Notes: generated by a model not told the origin, from the sequence alone. A DNA stretch of 64,000 nt from Manihot esculenta (GCF_001659605.2 NC_035170.2:5146001-5210000); one strand, 5' to 3'. Positions 37,273 to 51,908 are shown, numbered from the stretch's first letter. Translations and numbers: made by a program.

Positions 37273-39926
37273 TTTGATTGAACTTGAACTGTTTGAATAT
37301 CTTACAAAGATTCAAGAATCAGAGTAAGAATCCAAGAAGTAAAATTTAACAGCTAAAAGAAAACCAAAAGCAAGAACGAAACAAAAGCAGATCTCAAAGC
37401 GGTTTGAGCCGAGGTGCTTTCTTTGTTTTCTTGGTTTTCTGGTATCTTCTTTCTTGAAAGGGGAGAGATAATGGGGTTTTAACAAAAGTTGAGATGAACA
37501 CGAAAACCGAGAGGGAGAGAGACAAGAGGCAATAGTTTCCTCCTTTTTTTAAGAGGGGATTGCTGTGAGGCAGTATTTCATAGAGAAATGTGGGTTTTTG
37601 AGAGGCTAAAAAATGTCAAAGAAAGGGACCGAGTCGCAGAGAGAGGGTGGGTTGAGACTTGAGAGCAGAAGTAGTATTGAGGGCGGTGTTGTTGGCCGCC
37701 ATTGAAGAGAGAGAGAGAGAGCCAAGGAGAGGGAAAGGTGGATTCTTGTAAAGAGTAGATAGAGGATTTTAATTTCAAAGTAGAAACCTTTATATTTTTT
37801 TATTAGTTTTTTTAAATAATAGAATTTTTAAATAATTTATCTTTATTTATGCGTTCAATTTGAAATTTTTTTTATAAAATTACACATTAATTAATAAAAA
37901 AGGTTAATTCTATTAAATCATTATCTTTAATTTTTTATTAATTTTATTTAGATAATAAAAATTTAAAATGTTTATAATAAAAAATAATTGCTATTTTCAA
38001 TTTCTTTTATTTGACCAATAAATAAAAAAATTAGTAAGATGGATGAGGGAGTTTGCATGCAGCTCAGCTCCCATTATGAAGAATGATATTTGTAGGACAC
38101 GAGTCAAACGGGTGGGATTTTTCTAATGATGTTTTTTATTTTTTTATTTTTTAAAATAAAAATTAATTATTTTATTTTATTTTGGCACATGAGATGATAA
38201 GTGTGCCACACGTGCACATCATCACGCTTGGTCCAATGTCAACAGGTTTGACGTTGCTTTTTTCTTTTTTCCATTTTTTATTTTTTACCGAAGCCTTCTT
38301 CTTTTCACCTCAGTTGCAATTTGCAAACAGTAATTGGATAAAATTTAAAGTGCAAAATATTTCATGCATTATTTACTGACAAAATTACTTAAAAAATCCA
38401 TTCTTTCAAATTATTACAATTACACTCTTTTTTTTAAATCAAATTAAATTAAATAAATTAAAAGTTAAAATTTTAATATTTATAAAAATTTTAATTTTGA
38501 ATAAAAATCAATTTAAACTCTAATGTAATATAATGAAAATAAATAAATATTTGAATGAATTTAAAAAAAAAAATGAAAATGCAAGCTTAACAAAAAAAAA
38601 TCCAAATGGTTGTGCCTCCCCAATCTTGATTCTTGGTGACTTGAACAGTTAAAAGCCAAATCTGACCGTTGCTTAAAAGAGAATATTATAAGTGTTGCTA
38701 TGGACATGGACTTTTCTTATTAATATATTGAAAAATTATATTTTATCTCGTAATAAATGAAATAAATATTCGCTAAAAATACGTTATTATTTATGAATCG
38801 ACTCGATGCGAATATAATAATATTTATAATTATATTAAAGAAATTTAAAAGATACATATATATATATTATATTATCAATATTTGGTGTATGAACAAAGTG
38901 ATGGTAGATGAGGCAAATAGGCATTCAAAGGTCAAAAAAACAATACTTAGGAATGTTCAGAGATAGGTAGCTCCATTCCATACATGAGTCATTAATGTCT
39001 ATCTTGAGTCATTTATTGTTAATTTTTAATATTTAATTTTTATAAAAATATAATTATTTAATTTTTATTTGTTAATGTGAGTTTATAATTAAAATAATAG
39101 TTTGACAGCAATTTACTACTAAAATGAAAAAATATATTTTTTTAATAACGATAATTACGGAATAAAGGAAAAGAACAACAGCCATACTTATTTGGTCTTC
39201 CCATGTACTCAACAATATAATAATGTAATTTCATTGATTCAAAAAAAAAAAAATAATGTAATTTCAAATGCCTTAGTCTTAAACAAAAATTAAATGATTT
39301 AATTTACTTTTCAAATACTAATATAAAATGAGTAGAATTAGTCCTAATTGATTTTGTAAACTGACCAAAATTAGCTTACAAGTATTCATCCAATTTGGGA
39401 GATTTTGTCAAAGTTTGGAGTACATCAATTTGGAAACGTCCAATGAGTGCCGTATAAGGAATACAAATGATTTTTTTTTTTGAGGTGGAGATCGGAGATT
39501 AGGAGAGTAAAATTTGAAACCTCTCATATTTATAAATAATATTTTTTAAAAAATATTTTAAAATAAATAAATAGAAAATTTTAAATTTAATTAATTAGTT
39601 TAAATTTTATTTTATGGTAATTAAATAAATAAATTATCATATAAAAAATATTTTGTCAGATTGATAATCTAGAAGCTGATAATATGGAAGACAAAAGAGT
39701 TTGAATCTACAATTTGTTTTCTTAGTTAAACAATTTTCAATGTGAAAAGAATATTAAGGATTGATATTCCACAATTGTAAATCATTCAAAAGTGTCTATA
39801 ATTTAGTATTTTAATAAAATTAAAATATTATATTTAAAAATTTTTAAAATTAATTATAAAATTATTTTTATAATTTATAATTAATTACTATTAAAATAAT
39901 TTAATATTATCGAATATGGCGAAAAG
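37273..39926. other. WAV3-like promoter and AT-rich intergenic region
   Basis: Contains the 5' flank of the WAV3-like gene with a GAGA tract (37707-37721, a possible BPC-factor site in plants), then AT-rich sequence. No gene or transposon border was identified. Confidence 0.5.
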
Positions 39927-40367
39927 TAGGGTTGTGCAATCGGTTGGTTCGGTTTCGAATCGAACCGAACAGATAAAATCGAAAATCGAAATGTTATAAT
40001 TTTAAAAATAAAAAAAACCGATTATGAAAATATAATCGAACCGATAAAAATCAATTCGGTTCGGTTCAAATCGAAATCTGCTGGGTTAGGCTTGGGGCGA
40101 AAGGGATAGAGGGGTTGGGGTGCTGGGTTGGATACGAGAGGCCAAAGGGAGGGCTTGGGCTTGGGCTTGGATTCGAGCCTAGCCACTAAATCGGTTTTCC
40201 GATTTGATCGGTTATTTAACATGTTTAAATTGAATCGAACTGAAAATTGAAAAATTTTAAATATATTAATCGAATCAAACCAATTATTCTAAAAAACTGA
40301 ATTGAAAAATTAAAATCAATCGGTTCGATTCAATTTTTCGATTTAGACCAAAATATGCTCTCCCCTT
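39927..40367. mobile_element. hAT-type MITE, copy 1 (441 bp)
   Basis: Flanked by a perfect 8-bp duplication GCGAAAAG (39919-39926 and 40368-40375), the size produced by hAT transposases. Begins TAGGGTTGTGCAATCGG and ends GCTCTCCCCTT; the ends are weakly inverse. Subterminal GGTTCGGTT / AACCGAACC words recur in both orientations. It holds a G-rich central stretch and no transposase. Confidence 0.85.
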
Positions 40368-40375
40368 GCGAAAAG

Positions 40376-43300
40376 TAATAACAACGAGTTTGGGAAGGAT
40401 TATTGTAGAATATAATTGTTGGAAATGGACCAATAGAATATGAATAAAAAATTATTTTAAGGTCAATAAAAGTAGCTAACAGTAGTCAATGATATTCCTT
40501 TACTGTTGGAATAGTATAGGCATATTTATGAATGGGGCATTAATTTTTATATAAAAATAAAAAATAAAATATTTTTTTTAAAATATGATATTTAATATAA
40601 AATAAAAATATAAATACTTTTATAAATAGTTATATGTAAAAATTAACAATAATTATATTTATATAATATATAATATTATAATAAATAAATTATTATTTGA
40701 TCTCTAATGTACTAAAATTTATTGATGAGTTTTTTAATTTTAAAAAATATATTAAAATATTGATAAAATTTTAAAAAATTTACAGATGAGTTTTTCCATA
40801 AATTTATTAATTTTTAAATTTTACTTTTAATATGAATTTTTAATTTTTAAATTTAGTTCCTCCATAAATTTAATATAAATTTAATTTTAAAAAATTTAGG
40901 GATTAGTTCCTCCATAAATTTTTAATTTTTAAATTTTAAATTTAGTTCCTCCAATGAATCTTTTAATGTTTGTAATATAAAAAAATTTATTAATTTTTAA
41001 AAATACATTAAAACCTTTTAAAAATTTTAAAAATCTATTGATTAATCTTTCCATCAATTTTAGTTGTTAAGTGTTATAAAAAATTTTTAAATATTATTAA
41101 TATAAAAAAATTAATTAATATATATTTTTATAAAATTAGAAAATTAACTAATGAGTTTTCTTTTATTACATACACTAAATAATAAAATATTTAATAATTT
41201 TTTTTAAATGAGAATAAATAGTAAAATATTTAATAGTCTTTTTAAATGAGAATTGAAGATTGAGAGAATAAAATTTAAAATTTTTTATTTATTTAAATGT
41301 ATTTATCACCAAATTAAATTTATGAGTGCAAAATATTTAATAGTTAAAACTGATGAAAGAATTAATTAATATATTTTTAATATTTTAAGGAGGTTTTAAT
41401 ATTTTTTTAAAATAAAAAAAATTAATTAATGAGTTTTTTATATTATAAAAATTAAATGGTAATATTTTTTTATAAAAAAAATTAAAATACCTTTTACATA
41501 GAAGAATTAATTAATAATTAGTAATTATTTTTATAAAATTGAAAAATTAATTACTGAATTTTTTATATCTTAATTTATTTTTTAAAATTAAAAATTCAAT
41601 TAATGAAATTTTCTACATAGTAAATTTATTTTATAATAATAATATAAAATATATTTTATAAATTAATTAAATAAATATATATTTAATATAAATTTGATTG
41701 GTGAGATAAAATTTTAAAATTTTTAATAATAATTTAATAAAAATTATAAAGAAAAATAATGATTTGATAGAATATATAATAAAAAATATATATAATTTTT
41801 AGTTTTTAATTTTTTAATTTCAAAAATCATTTCTAATGAGCGGTAAAAATGCAAACGCAATACTGTCAAACAAATAAATTTTATATTTTTTTTATAAAAT
41901 AAAAAATAAAAAATCACAATGATAACCAATACAATCTAAATATGTAATATTTATACTTTTAAAAACTAAAAATATTTAATATTTTTATTTTTAATAGTAT
42001 AAAATAATTAAAATCTTATTTGAAAATATTAATAATTATAGTAATTACTAATTATTATAGTAATCGATAGCTATTATAATAATTAGCTAAATATAATTAT
42101 TTTCTTCATCTATAATTATTGTATTTAATTTCCTTCAAACGATAAATAATTTTTCTAATAAAAAAAGAAAAAGAAAGTATATATATAAATATAGAAAGCC
42201 AAGAGTAGTGGAGATTATGGTATTCCCACTTAGCTTTGTTAGTCTCAAAAAGACAAACCTTTCATCAAAAGGGAAATCCTTTTACAATGCTAAAAAGTTT
42301 TATCCCTCTCTCCCCCACAAAACAAACAACCACTCCATCCTTTTGAGACCCACACATCTCTCTCTCTCCTTTGCATTTCAGTAGTAGTGGAGATATGCCT
42401 TATCATTCAAACAATCCTCATCAAAACCCTTTCTGTGTGAAAGGATTGGATTCCCTTTACTCTCTCCTCTATATTTGCCAGACTTTCTAGGGCAAGTCAA
42501 CCACCTATACAAACCTAAAACTTCCCCTTTTTTTTTTAATTATTCAAAAATTTATTAATTAATTTCACAATTTTAAAAATAAATTACATATTATTATATA
42601 AAGAATACATCTAACATGTCCTCCACTAAGATTTTGATTATTATTATCTATTTTTTATAATATTTAAAATAATAACAATTATTAAAAAATATTTTATAAA
42701 TTTAATCCGATAATAAATACATTTAAGTGGATCTTAGATATTTCGTTCGATCTTTAATTTTTAATTAAAAAAAATTATCAAAAAATATTAAAGAAAGTTC
42801 ACATAGTTTGTAACCACTCAAATCCTTAATATTATATCATATCAACTAGGTTTTCTCACCACACCACATTGATATTCCCTTTTTCTTGGATGTATAAGCT
42901 TATATCATCTTTAATTAATTAATTAAATCTATAATTTATAATTATTATAATTAATAATAAATTATAAATTGCATAAGCATTTAACTAATATAAAAATAAT
43001 AAAATAGTTAGAGCATTATTACAAGTCAGTTTTCTTCATCATTTCCTTCAAAAGATAATAATAAAAAAATAATAAAAAAGAAGATTAGTACAGCCATGCA
43101 GAAATCCACTACAACAAGGTGGCTATCCTTAATCATGATGTCACATGAGAATTGAAATACAACTGTTGATGATCAGCAAGTCAAACCTAATCCCATGCAT
43201 TCTGTGGGGTCCACATCTTGTCTTAAAAATTGAACATCATTTCTATTATTACACTTGCCCAATCCCATGCTTGTTTCTATGTTATAATTGAGTTAAAAGT

Positions 43301-44187
43301 TTTCGCACAAATTGACTCCTCCAATTAGGGTTTCTTCAATTTTGTTATTTAAAAAATAAAAAAAGAAAAAAACCAATTTGCTTCTAAATACTAGTTAGTG
43401 GGGTTGCCATTGTGAGTTGTATTAATTGGTAGAAACTTCAAGTGATGATATTATTAGACAACTAAAAAGATAGCATTATCTTATTAAATTTTGACTTCTA
43501 TCTTATCATATCTAATCTCAACACTTTTTATGTTATCTAAACATGGTGGGTTTTCTTTTTATTATTATTTTTTAAAATTTATTATTTAATTTTTATAGTA
43601 TAAAAATTTTATTAATTAATTATTTAATTTTAAAAAAAATTTAAAAAACTATTAATAAGTCTTTCTATTAATTTTAATTTTTAAATATTTTTACTATCTA
43701 TTTTATATTATATGAAAAAATTCATTAATTGATATCTCAGTTTTATAAAAATAATATTACTTATTAGTCCTTTTGTATTTTGGAACAAAATACAAATTTC
43801 ATAAGCTGGCTTTAGGGCTGCTCCAACTTGCAGCAGTTTACTCATTATGTTGGATCAAATCATTTTGGCCCAAAGAGTTGGGGCCTCTTTTAATTGATTT
43901 TTTATAGTAAAATTTTTCATGATTTTTAAATCTGCATAATTTTTTATTATTTAAAAAAAAAAAGTATTTTCAGGCATTGGAATAAAAAATTAAGTTTTTT
44001 GATAAAAAATTACCTAAAAAAATAGATATTTAAAAGGATATAGATAAGTGTTTGAAGTTTGGACAACATTTGGCATAATTGCAGTAAGCAAGCAAGAAAG
44101 AAAGACATACATTGTTGTGTTTTCTCTTGGTCCTGTAATAAAACTCTGTAGCTATTGTATGATCTGAAAATAGTTTCACTCCATTTC
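40376..44187. other. AT-rich intergenic region
   Basis: No supported gene. A degenerate AT-rich repeat recurs between about 40700 and 41470 (phrases like TTTAGTTCCTCCATAAATTT) and again near 43590-43780. A less AT-rich stretch with CT runs (about 42200-42500) looks UTR-like but has no coding partner. Confidence 0.5.
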
Positions 44188-47100
44188 TCAAACTGTATCC
44201 CACCTTATCTCAACATGTATCACTCCATTCTTCGAATCGATTAGATGGTATTTTTCGTTGATACGTCCGTTATGCACAACATCATCAAGATTTATTTCCA
44301 CATGGCCCAATGTTTCCTACATTATACAGGATGATCATTGTGAAAACAATTATGTATATCAGAAGAAAAACATGATCATGTTTTTGCAGTACCTTTGCCC
44401 GGAAACTAAACCGTGTCCGCTTGCTCATAACATCAATATGGATCTTCTCATGTAAAGGAGGCTGATCTAGTGTAAACTGGAATTCCTCGTTCCATCGTGG
44501 ATCACGAGTTTTTCTGATCATCTGTGAAAGAGTGATAACTGGTATAAGAATGAACAGTAGAATCAAAAGATCAAGGTGGTAATATGTATGAATGCCAACC
44601 AATTTCACCTTTGTTTTCTTCTTTTCTCCCCTGAAAAGGACTAAGGCATATGGATTATTGTGATGCTTCCCTTCTACATCCTCAGCTCCTTGAATTATAA
44701 CTGAAAGTAAGCCTGCTCCACTCAATCTCTCATCTTCAAAGGACTTTTCATCTCCACCATTCAAAGGGTCATTGAATTTGGCACTATCTTCTTTAAAAGG
44801 CACAAAAGTTAACTCTACCACAATTTGCCCTCTTTGCTTCTTGTCTTGAGGATCTGAAATATTTGTGTGTTTGAGCAAATCAAGAGTAAATTCTTTTGTA
44901 TCATGGGGTGTCAGGATTTTTAGAGGAATTAACTGCATTCCTAATCTGTCATGTCCACCAACCTGCAAAACAAGTTCTGTAGTTTAAACTCTCATTGCAA
45001 TTTAAATGTGAAAAATGAAAAAAGCAATTAATATTTAGATTTTAAAATGAAACCTTGTCCCAATCAAACACTTGTAGTTGAAGAACTTGAGACTGAGGAT
45101 CCTTGACTATAAGCTTGAAGTTCTCATTCCACACAGGATTCAAATTATTCTTCTTGATTGTGGTTTTCTTTGCCGGCAGCTTCTCTCCATTCAGGCTGAG
45201 TTTAACATATGGATCAGATGTTCCCAAGAAATCAGCCTTCAAGAGTTTCATTGCCCGCACAACCTTCACATGCAGTATCCCCACAGGCTTCTTTACAGCC
45301 ACACTAAATGAAAAAATAAAACAAAATAATATCAATTAGATTGCGCAGATTCTTTCTAAATAAAAGAATCTTGCTATGATTCATCCAATATATGCTTACG
45401 TTGATAAGTCAAGGATAGGTATATCAAGAGACTGGGGCCAAAGATAAAGGCTTGCTACTTGTTTTCTGATAATCTCCTGCAAGTATCTAGAATAGTTAGT
45501 TAATAAATTATAGATTTAATATCCATTTTCAGACAAAGAAAACATAGCCTGAACCTATTCATATAAGTATTACCAGTGTAGCACCTGAACAAATCGGTAC
45601 AGGCCAGGTATAGACATTACATCGCCACCCAGAATGTTTAGTCCGAAATCTACATGTGGCTGCAGATAAGTGAAGAATCACCATTTACAAAAACATTTAG
45701 CAATTTGCTTTTAATTGGCAAAAATCAAGATACTACTTAGTGCTTACCCTCTCCATCAAGGAGACGACAATGTTTGCGAAACATGGAAATGTAGGTAGTA
45801 GAGGCTTCAATGCAATCCGCGGTGCTGCAAATATTTGCAGATCAACTAGCTGCAGAAAAGCTTCATCAATCTTTTAGAGGATATGCTTCTTCTTAGTAGA
45901 AACTAACAAACAAGACCATTGTTTCATCAAAGTTTATGTCTTTGGACTCATTCTGACCTGAACTTTGACTTGTAAAGACATTAGTTTTAACACCAAAATT
46001 ATATTGGGATTGCCAGCCCACCTAATTGCTGGTTCCATGACTAAATCCTTCTCATTAGTCTCATATACTTTGACACCTGAAAAATTACAATATTGTCCAA
46101 ATTAAAATAAAATTAAAAATAAAATTAAAAACAAAAAAAAATTACATGAAGGACTTACCATGAATGGTAGGAGGAAGAGTTCCAAGAGTAAGATGCTCAA
46201 ATTCAATTGCTTCTATCATATACTTCCCAACGTACTCTGCAAATATAGGCTTTGTCGTACTTTTTATTGTAGCACAAATTGCCTGTGCAAGATAAGGATT
46301 AATGAACACTATGATTAAAAATGCATCAGCATCAAGACTATTCAAGTGATCAAATTACCCTGTCAAGGTAAGGCCACATATTCAAAAGAAACTTGTTTAA
46401 CCAGTCGACCTGCAAATTCAGACAAATACCAATCATCAAAATTAACTAAATTTTTACTGTAAAGCAACAACAGAAATCACACAAGACAACTACAACTAAA
46501 CTAAATATATTTGTTAGTGACAATGTACAAGCCAAATACACTAAGCTTACTCGTTCATAATCCGGGCATTTCACCCACAATGGAATCGCAGGCAGGATAT
46601 CTTGCAAGGTGCTCGAGTCCAATTCATGAAGAGGTCTAACCACTGGATCCTAATATTAGACAGTCCACACTCAAAATGAAAACAGCCAACCAGAAAATAA
46701 AGATGATGAAGTTCAATGAACAGTCATTACTGTAAGTTCAACCTGCTTATTTTTGAATATGCAATCAGCTGAAGTAAATAGTAAAAGGATTGTACTTCCC
46801 CAAATGATGATGCAAAAAGCATGATTAAAAGAGTTTCCTTATTCATCCTTTCTAATGAACAAATCTTTAATTCTTTTACAGAGCATTTTTGGAATTGGTC
46901 AAGCTGGAGTTTCACATTGTTCAATTGCAGTCCATTTTTATCATGAAATTGAAGCTCTAAAAAATGAGTCCTCTGGGACATTATTTGTATAAGTGACTCC
47001 AAACATGCAGTGAATAGATTTTCCCATTCAAAGAGATGAATGCTCCTTCAAATGGTCATTCAATCAAACAACTCTTCTGCACCATAAATATGAAAACCAT

Positions 47101-47558
47101 CCATTGAAATGTGGTTCAAATTGTTAAAAATAAAAAACTTAATCTTATTCCTCCTTGATCATTTTGAAGAGGAATAATAAAACGCTAATGCAACAGTTCA
47201 TTTCAATTAAATTCAGAAGGTGAAGGGAAAACAATTCATGACAAAGAAAAGGGCCATTAGATCATTTCAGTGCATTCCAGTTAATCCACCAATCAGATTA
47301 AACAACCCATTAAAACCCCAATCTCTACTCTAGTTATTTACAACATAACATCATCAAACGAAAACCAGATGATTGGATTCCAAGAAAGTAGTACAGAAGA
47401 CAGAAAGACATGGAAAACTAAGAAAATATGTTGAGATATTTGAGTACCTTAACATCTTTAGGATGAGAATAAACAAAGAGAAAGAACCCAAGTAAAACTC
47501 CAATAGGAAGTCCAAATCCAAAACCAATAATTCCCAAGAAAGTGCTCAACGATCCCAT
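44188..47558 (-). CDS. SYT3: Synaptotagmin-like SMP/C2 protein (SYT3-like), 539 aa, 12 exons
   Basis: Exons 47558-47448, 46649-46551, 46409-46359, 46282-46159, 46076-45958, 45849-45748, 45659-45585, 45476-45400, 45303-45054, 44962-44609, 44521-44393 and 44316-44188 sum to 1620 nt, exactly 540 codons with stop, all with GT-AG borders. N-terminal membrane segment about residues 8-31; SMP lipid-transfer domain about 68-250 (GKYMIEAIEFEHLTLGTLPP, WAGNPNIILVL); C2A about 255-365 (LLKADFLGTSDPYVKLSL, FDWDKVGGHDRLG) with the acidic Ca2+-loop residues; C2B about 405-515 (NNPYALVLFRGEKKKTK, KTRDPRWNEEFQF) lacking the usual Asp pair in loop 1. Plant SYTs tether ER to plasma membrane. MGS...FGFG start and the KKTK-MIRKTRDPRW block point to the SYT3 clade. 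Confidence 0.95.
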
Positions 47559-48626
47559 TTCCTTATGAAGAAAATCAAGAGCATCGCGTGTACTTAAAAA
47601 GAGATCATCTTTACAACTGGCAGAGTTCCAATGGAGAAGAAGCAAGAAAAAGAATAAAAGGGAAGGCTAGAAAATCTAATATTTTGCAAGGAAACGTATC
47701 GAATAGACAAGAAAACAAGGAGCATAGAAGGAACCAGCCTAAGAAACCTGCCAAAACAGAAGCCAGGTAGTGCTTAACGAGACAGCTTCCTCTTTATTAC
47801 AAAACTAAATCAAATTCAAGAGCAAGGTTACGTGCTCAATGTGTTCTCTAATAATTAATTATAATAAAAATACTTTTCTATACTCACAAGCTATATGATT
47901 TAATTATAATTAAAATTTAAAATCCAGGTTTTAAGATTGTTATTAAAATTTTTACATATAAAATTATTAATATATTTTTATTTTTAAAATTAAAATTAAA
48001 TAAGAAAAAATAAATTATTTAAAAAAAATATTTTTCAAATAAAATATTCCCTCTAGTGGTATTCAAAAAAAAAAAATGATTGTGTTATTGAAGAAAATAT
48101 AAGTATAAAATTTCAAATTTCACTATTCAATATTTCCTCTAGTGAAAATAAGAGTTAGTTAAACTTTATTTTTATTAAAAAACAGTAAAATACTATTTTT
48201 TCTACTTTTTTATTTATTTAAAGAATGTTATAAATTATTATTTTTTTAGTTTTGTGGTATTATTATAAATAATGGGAATAATATTTGGATGAGTATAATG
48301 CAATTAAAGACAGCTTTCAAGAATTCTTTAATTTGCTTTGACAAAGTAATTATAATTATTTATTTTTTGTGTATATTAAATTATTAGCCTTCACACCTGA
48401 CCATTAGATGGCAAGATCCTAGGGGAACCTATGCTGCTGGGTATTTTAATAATAATTTTAATTTCTTTTTTTCTATTTATTAATAAAAAATATATATTTA
48501 ATATTACATAAAATCTCATTTAAGATGAGTTGTGTACTGTTATTATAAAATAAAAATTACCGGATGAAAATTTAATAAGTGAATAATACAGTTTTATTTA
48601 AAGAAAATCGAAATATTTTAACACCC
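47559..48626. other. SYT3-like 5' flank, AT-rich
   Basis: Probable promoter and 5' UTR of the synaptotagmin gene near 47559-47900, then AT-rich sequence without a gene. Confidence 0.5.
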
Positions 48627-48634
48627 AATTTAAT

Positions 48635-49158
48635 TAGGACTGTATAATTAATCGGTTCAGTTTTGAATTGAATTAAATCGAAAAAATTAAAAATTAAATT
48701 GTAAAAAAATTAAAAATTAAAAAAATTAATTATGAAAATATAATCAAATCGAATCGAATCGATAAAAATCAGTTTGATTCGATTCGATTATTTCAAATTG
48801 AAATCTGTAATTTCTTTTAACTTTTTACTTTTAATTTCAGTAGAATAATTTAATAAATATTTCTTATAAATTTACCAATAAATATTATCTAAACATATAA
48901 TGATAATACTTAAAAAAAATTCATATAAATTCATATAAAATTTAAAAATATGTATAAAATCAGTATTTTATATAATAAAAATATATCTAAAATCGGTTAT
49001 TCGTTTTATCATTTGTTTAACACGTTTAAATCGAATCGAAAACTGAATAAACTGAAAAATACTAACCGAATCGAATATTTTGATTTACCAAACTATTAAA
49101 CCAAAATTGATCAGTTCAATTCGATTTTTCGGTTCAAACTGATTTATACTCTCTCCTA
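48635..49158. mobile_element. hAT-type MITE, copy 2 (524 bp)
   Basis: Same family as 39927-40367: starts TAGGACTG...ATCGGTT and ends ATACTCTCTCCTA. The shared internal phrase TTATGAAAATATAATC is followed by CGAAT words. The 8-bp duplications AATTTAAT (48627-48634) and AATTTAAC (49159-49166) differ at one base, so it is older than copy 1. Confidence 0.8.
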
Positions 49159-49166
49159 AATTTAAC

Positions 49167-51396
49167 ATCAAGGCCCGTTCTACTCTACTCTGAATAGGTT
49201 AAATTTTCTTATAAAGTTATCATTACCCGACAGAATTTAGCAGATTTCTTATATGTCTATAATCACATAATTTCCGTTCGTCCAATTAGTTCGATAAGAT
49301 CTTCTATCAATTAACCGACTATATTATCATCTAATTATTTTATTACGATATAAAAAAAATTATTTTAAAAATAAAAATATGTAATTATTTTATATTAATA
49401 TTCTCAAATTTTATATTAGTCTTATTTTTAAATTTATTGATTTGAGCGTTGGAATGACTACCATATATCCCTACCGTCTTATATTTTTTAATTAATCACC
49501 ACATAATACTACTCGCATCAATATTAAAAAAATATAATAATATGTTAATTAAATTGTATAATGTATTATTTTCTTAAAGAATCGCCGTTTCTCTAAGATT
49601 GTTATACAAAAACTTAAAATATTATTTAAAATTTATTTTTAATTGTATATATTTTAAAAGTAAAATTACTTTATTCTATATATCTGTCCATAATAATAAT
49701 TAGTGGCAAATATATATATAAATATATATGTAATACTATTTTGATTTTCAAAAATAATTGTCAGTATTAATAATTTATACAAAAAATTCTTAATATATTT
49801 TTATAAATAAATTAATTTATTCTGGTACACTCTAAAAATAAGATTAAATAAAGTCTTAATTGATAAATAGCTTTTGTAATAAAATGTGTGGCAATTGGAA
49901 GACAATTCTCTCAAATGGAGAATCACTATGCTTTATTTGGAATAAATGATTTGGACATGTATCAATTTTATTTCTTTCCAATTAATTTTTTTTAAGTTGA
50001 ACAAAATTGAAAATTTTCATCGATAAAAAAAATAATGGAACAACAATAATAAAATTTTTAATAATAATAAATTAAAATTTATTACATAAATAATTTATTA
50101 AATTATTAAAAAAATAATTATTAAAATAAATTATTGATAATTTATGGATATTAATAATAAAATTATTGACCATTTATCAATAAAATACCGTAAATTCATT
50201 TGTTTATTAGAGCGACCAATCTGCTAGCTTTGCCTTTGACCTTTAAAGGTGGCCGTTGATATTAAAAACCTAAATTTTCATTTTATTTTAATTTTTAAAT
50301 ACTGCCAGTGCCTTTTCAAAGAGATGTCTTTTTTGAATCATGTCTTCTACGGTATAATAAATTCCTGTTTCCTCTCTAAAAATAACTACTCTCAATCTCT
50401 TCTTCTTCTTCTCTTCTGCTTATATTTTATCTTTTAATTTATTGTTGGAAGAAATTTAAATATTATTTTTTCTATTCTTTTCTTTGTATATTCTAGAGTA
50501 ATTTTGCTATTAATCCAATAATAATATAAAATTATCGTTAGCTGACATAATTTAACAGATTTCCATTACGCTGATAATTATAGAATCGGCACACTTTTAA
50601 AAAATGCTATAATTAACTTTATTAATAAAAAATTAATAATCACAAAGTCAAAAATATATAATTTCTACACAATTACTTTTAAATTTTAAAATTTTTTTTA
50701 TTCTCACTCCATTTTTCAGTTTATTAACTTGAGTATCGGATTGAATGTTGTAAACGTCAATTACCTCACATTTTATTTCAGCCAAATCATAATTTCAGTC
50801 GGATCATAACTTTATTTTAGCAATACCAATAATAAATAGTAACTTTTATTCATTATTTTAGCAATAAAAAAATTGAAATGCTACTATTATTGTAAAAGAT
50901 CGGTGAACTTACGGTTCTTAATGTTGATAACCAGTTCTTCTTACAAAAGCTAATTTATGTTAGTTTAATAATTTTGAAAAAGTTTCCATTACTTTTCTTA
51001 TTTGTTAGTAAACAATTTTAATTTTTAAATATAAAAATTGATATTCTATTAAGTATAAAAATTCTTATACTCATAAAAATTTAGACAAATTCTAATTATG
51101 ATCCATGAATATTAAAATTAAAATTTAATTTTTAAATCTGTAATTTTATACCTACAAAATATAAAAACTAATTTGAAGAAAAATTAGAATTTTTAATGTT
51201 TAATTTCATACTTACAGATTTTAAAAATTAAAATGATTTGTTACTATGATAAATAAAAAAATAACAATAATAGATAAAACTAACAAGTTCACAGATATTC
51301 AAAAATTAAAATAATAAATAAAAATAATTTTTTTATTATAAAATAAAATTAATCACTTAGAGAAATATTTTGATCATTAAAACATATATTATCTCT
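49167..51396. other. AT-rich intergenic region
   Basis: No gene, transposon border or structured repeat that I can support; it ends at the 5' LTR of the Tat-type element. Confidence 0.5.
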
Positions 51397-51906
51397 TGAT
51401 GACCGCTGGATTTCCCTACCCCCAATCCTGGGCCTAGATTAAGGTCATAGCCCATGAAAGGAAGACCGCATGCTCTCTCAAGTAAAACAGGCCCGGATCA
51501 TCAGACCCCTGAGGCCGGACTCCACCAGATTTTTCCTAATCGAGATCAGCCCAGCCCGTATAACCTCCCCACGGATTCCTTCTCCTCCTGGGTTCCGCGT
51601 CCAGCCCAGCTCTCGGCCCAGCCCAGGATCCAGAACGAGACTCGTCATACAGCCTGGCAGATCCGCTCGAGCGTACGCACGGGGGAGAATCAGAGGCCGT
51701 TACGCATGGAGCAGGCGCCTGATATCCTCGTACGCCCATATCTGTATGGCAGAGACGCGTGGCCCAATCATAGTAGAGCCGTAGTACGTCATCAGCAAGC
51801 AGACAGAAAGGATAAAAGGGATACCCCTCTAGAGAGATGGACCAAGCTTTATTCTTCAATACCAAAACCCTTGTAAAACCCTATTCTATTGGATCTCAGA
51901 TCATCA
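51397..51906 (+). repeat. 5' LTR of the Tat-type element (510 bp)
   Basis: Begins TGATGA and ends TCATCA, a 6-bp inverted terminus, two bases before the primer binding site. It contains a GATAAAAGGG TATA-like box near 51809. The partner LTR would lie to the right of 64000. Confidence 0.8.
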
Positions 51907-51908
51907 AT

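Noticed and set aside
42200..42500. Possible leader or microRNA precursor in a less AT-rich stretch
   Set aside because: No known mature microRNA sequence, convincing hairpin or downstream coding exon was found.
46727..47002. 91-residue minus-strand frame inside SYT3-like intron 1
   Set aside because: No recognisable domain; not needed by the gene model, which joins exons 47558-47448 and 46649-46551 in phase.
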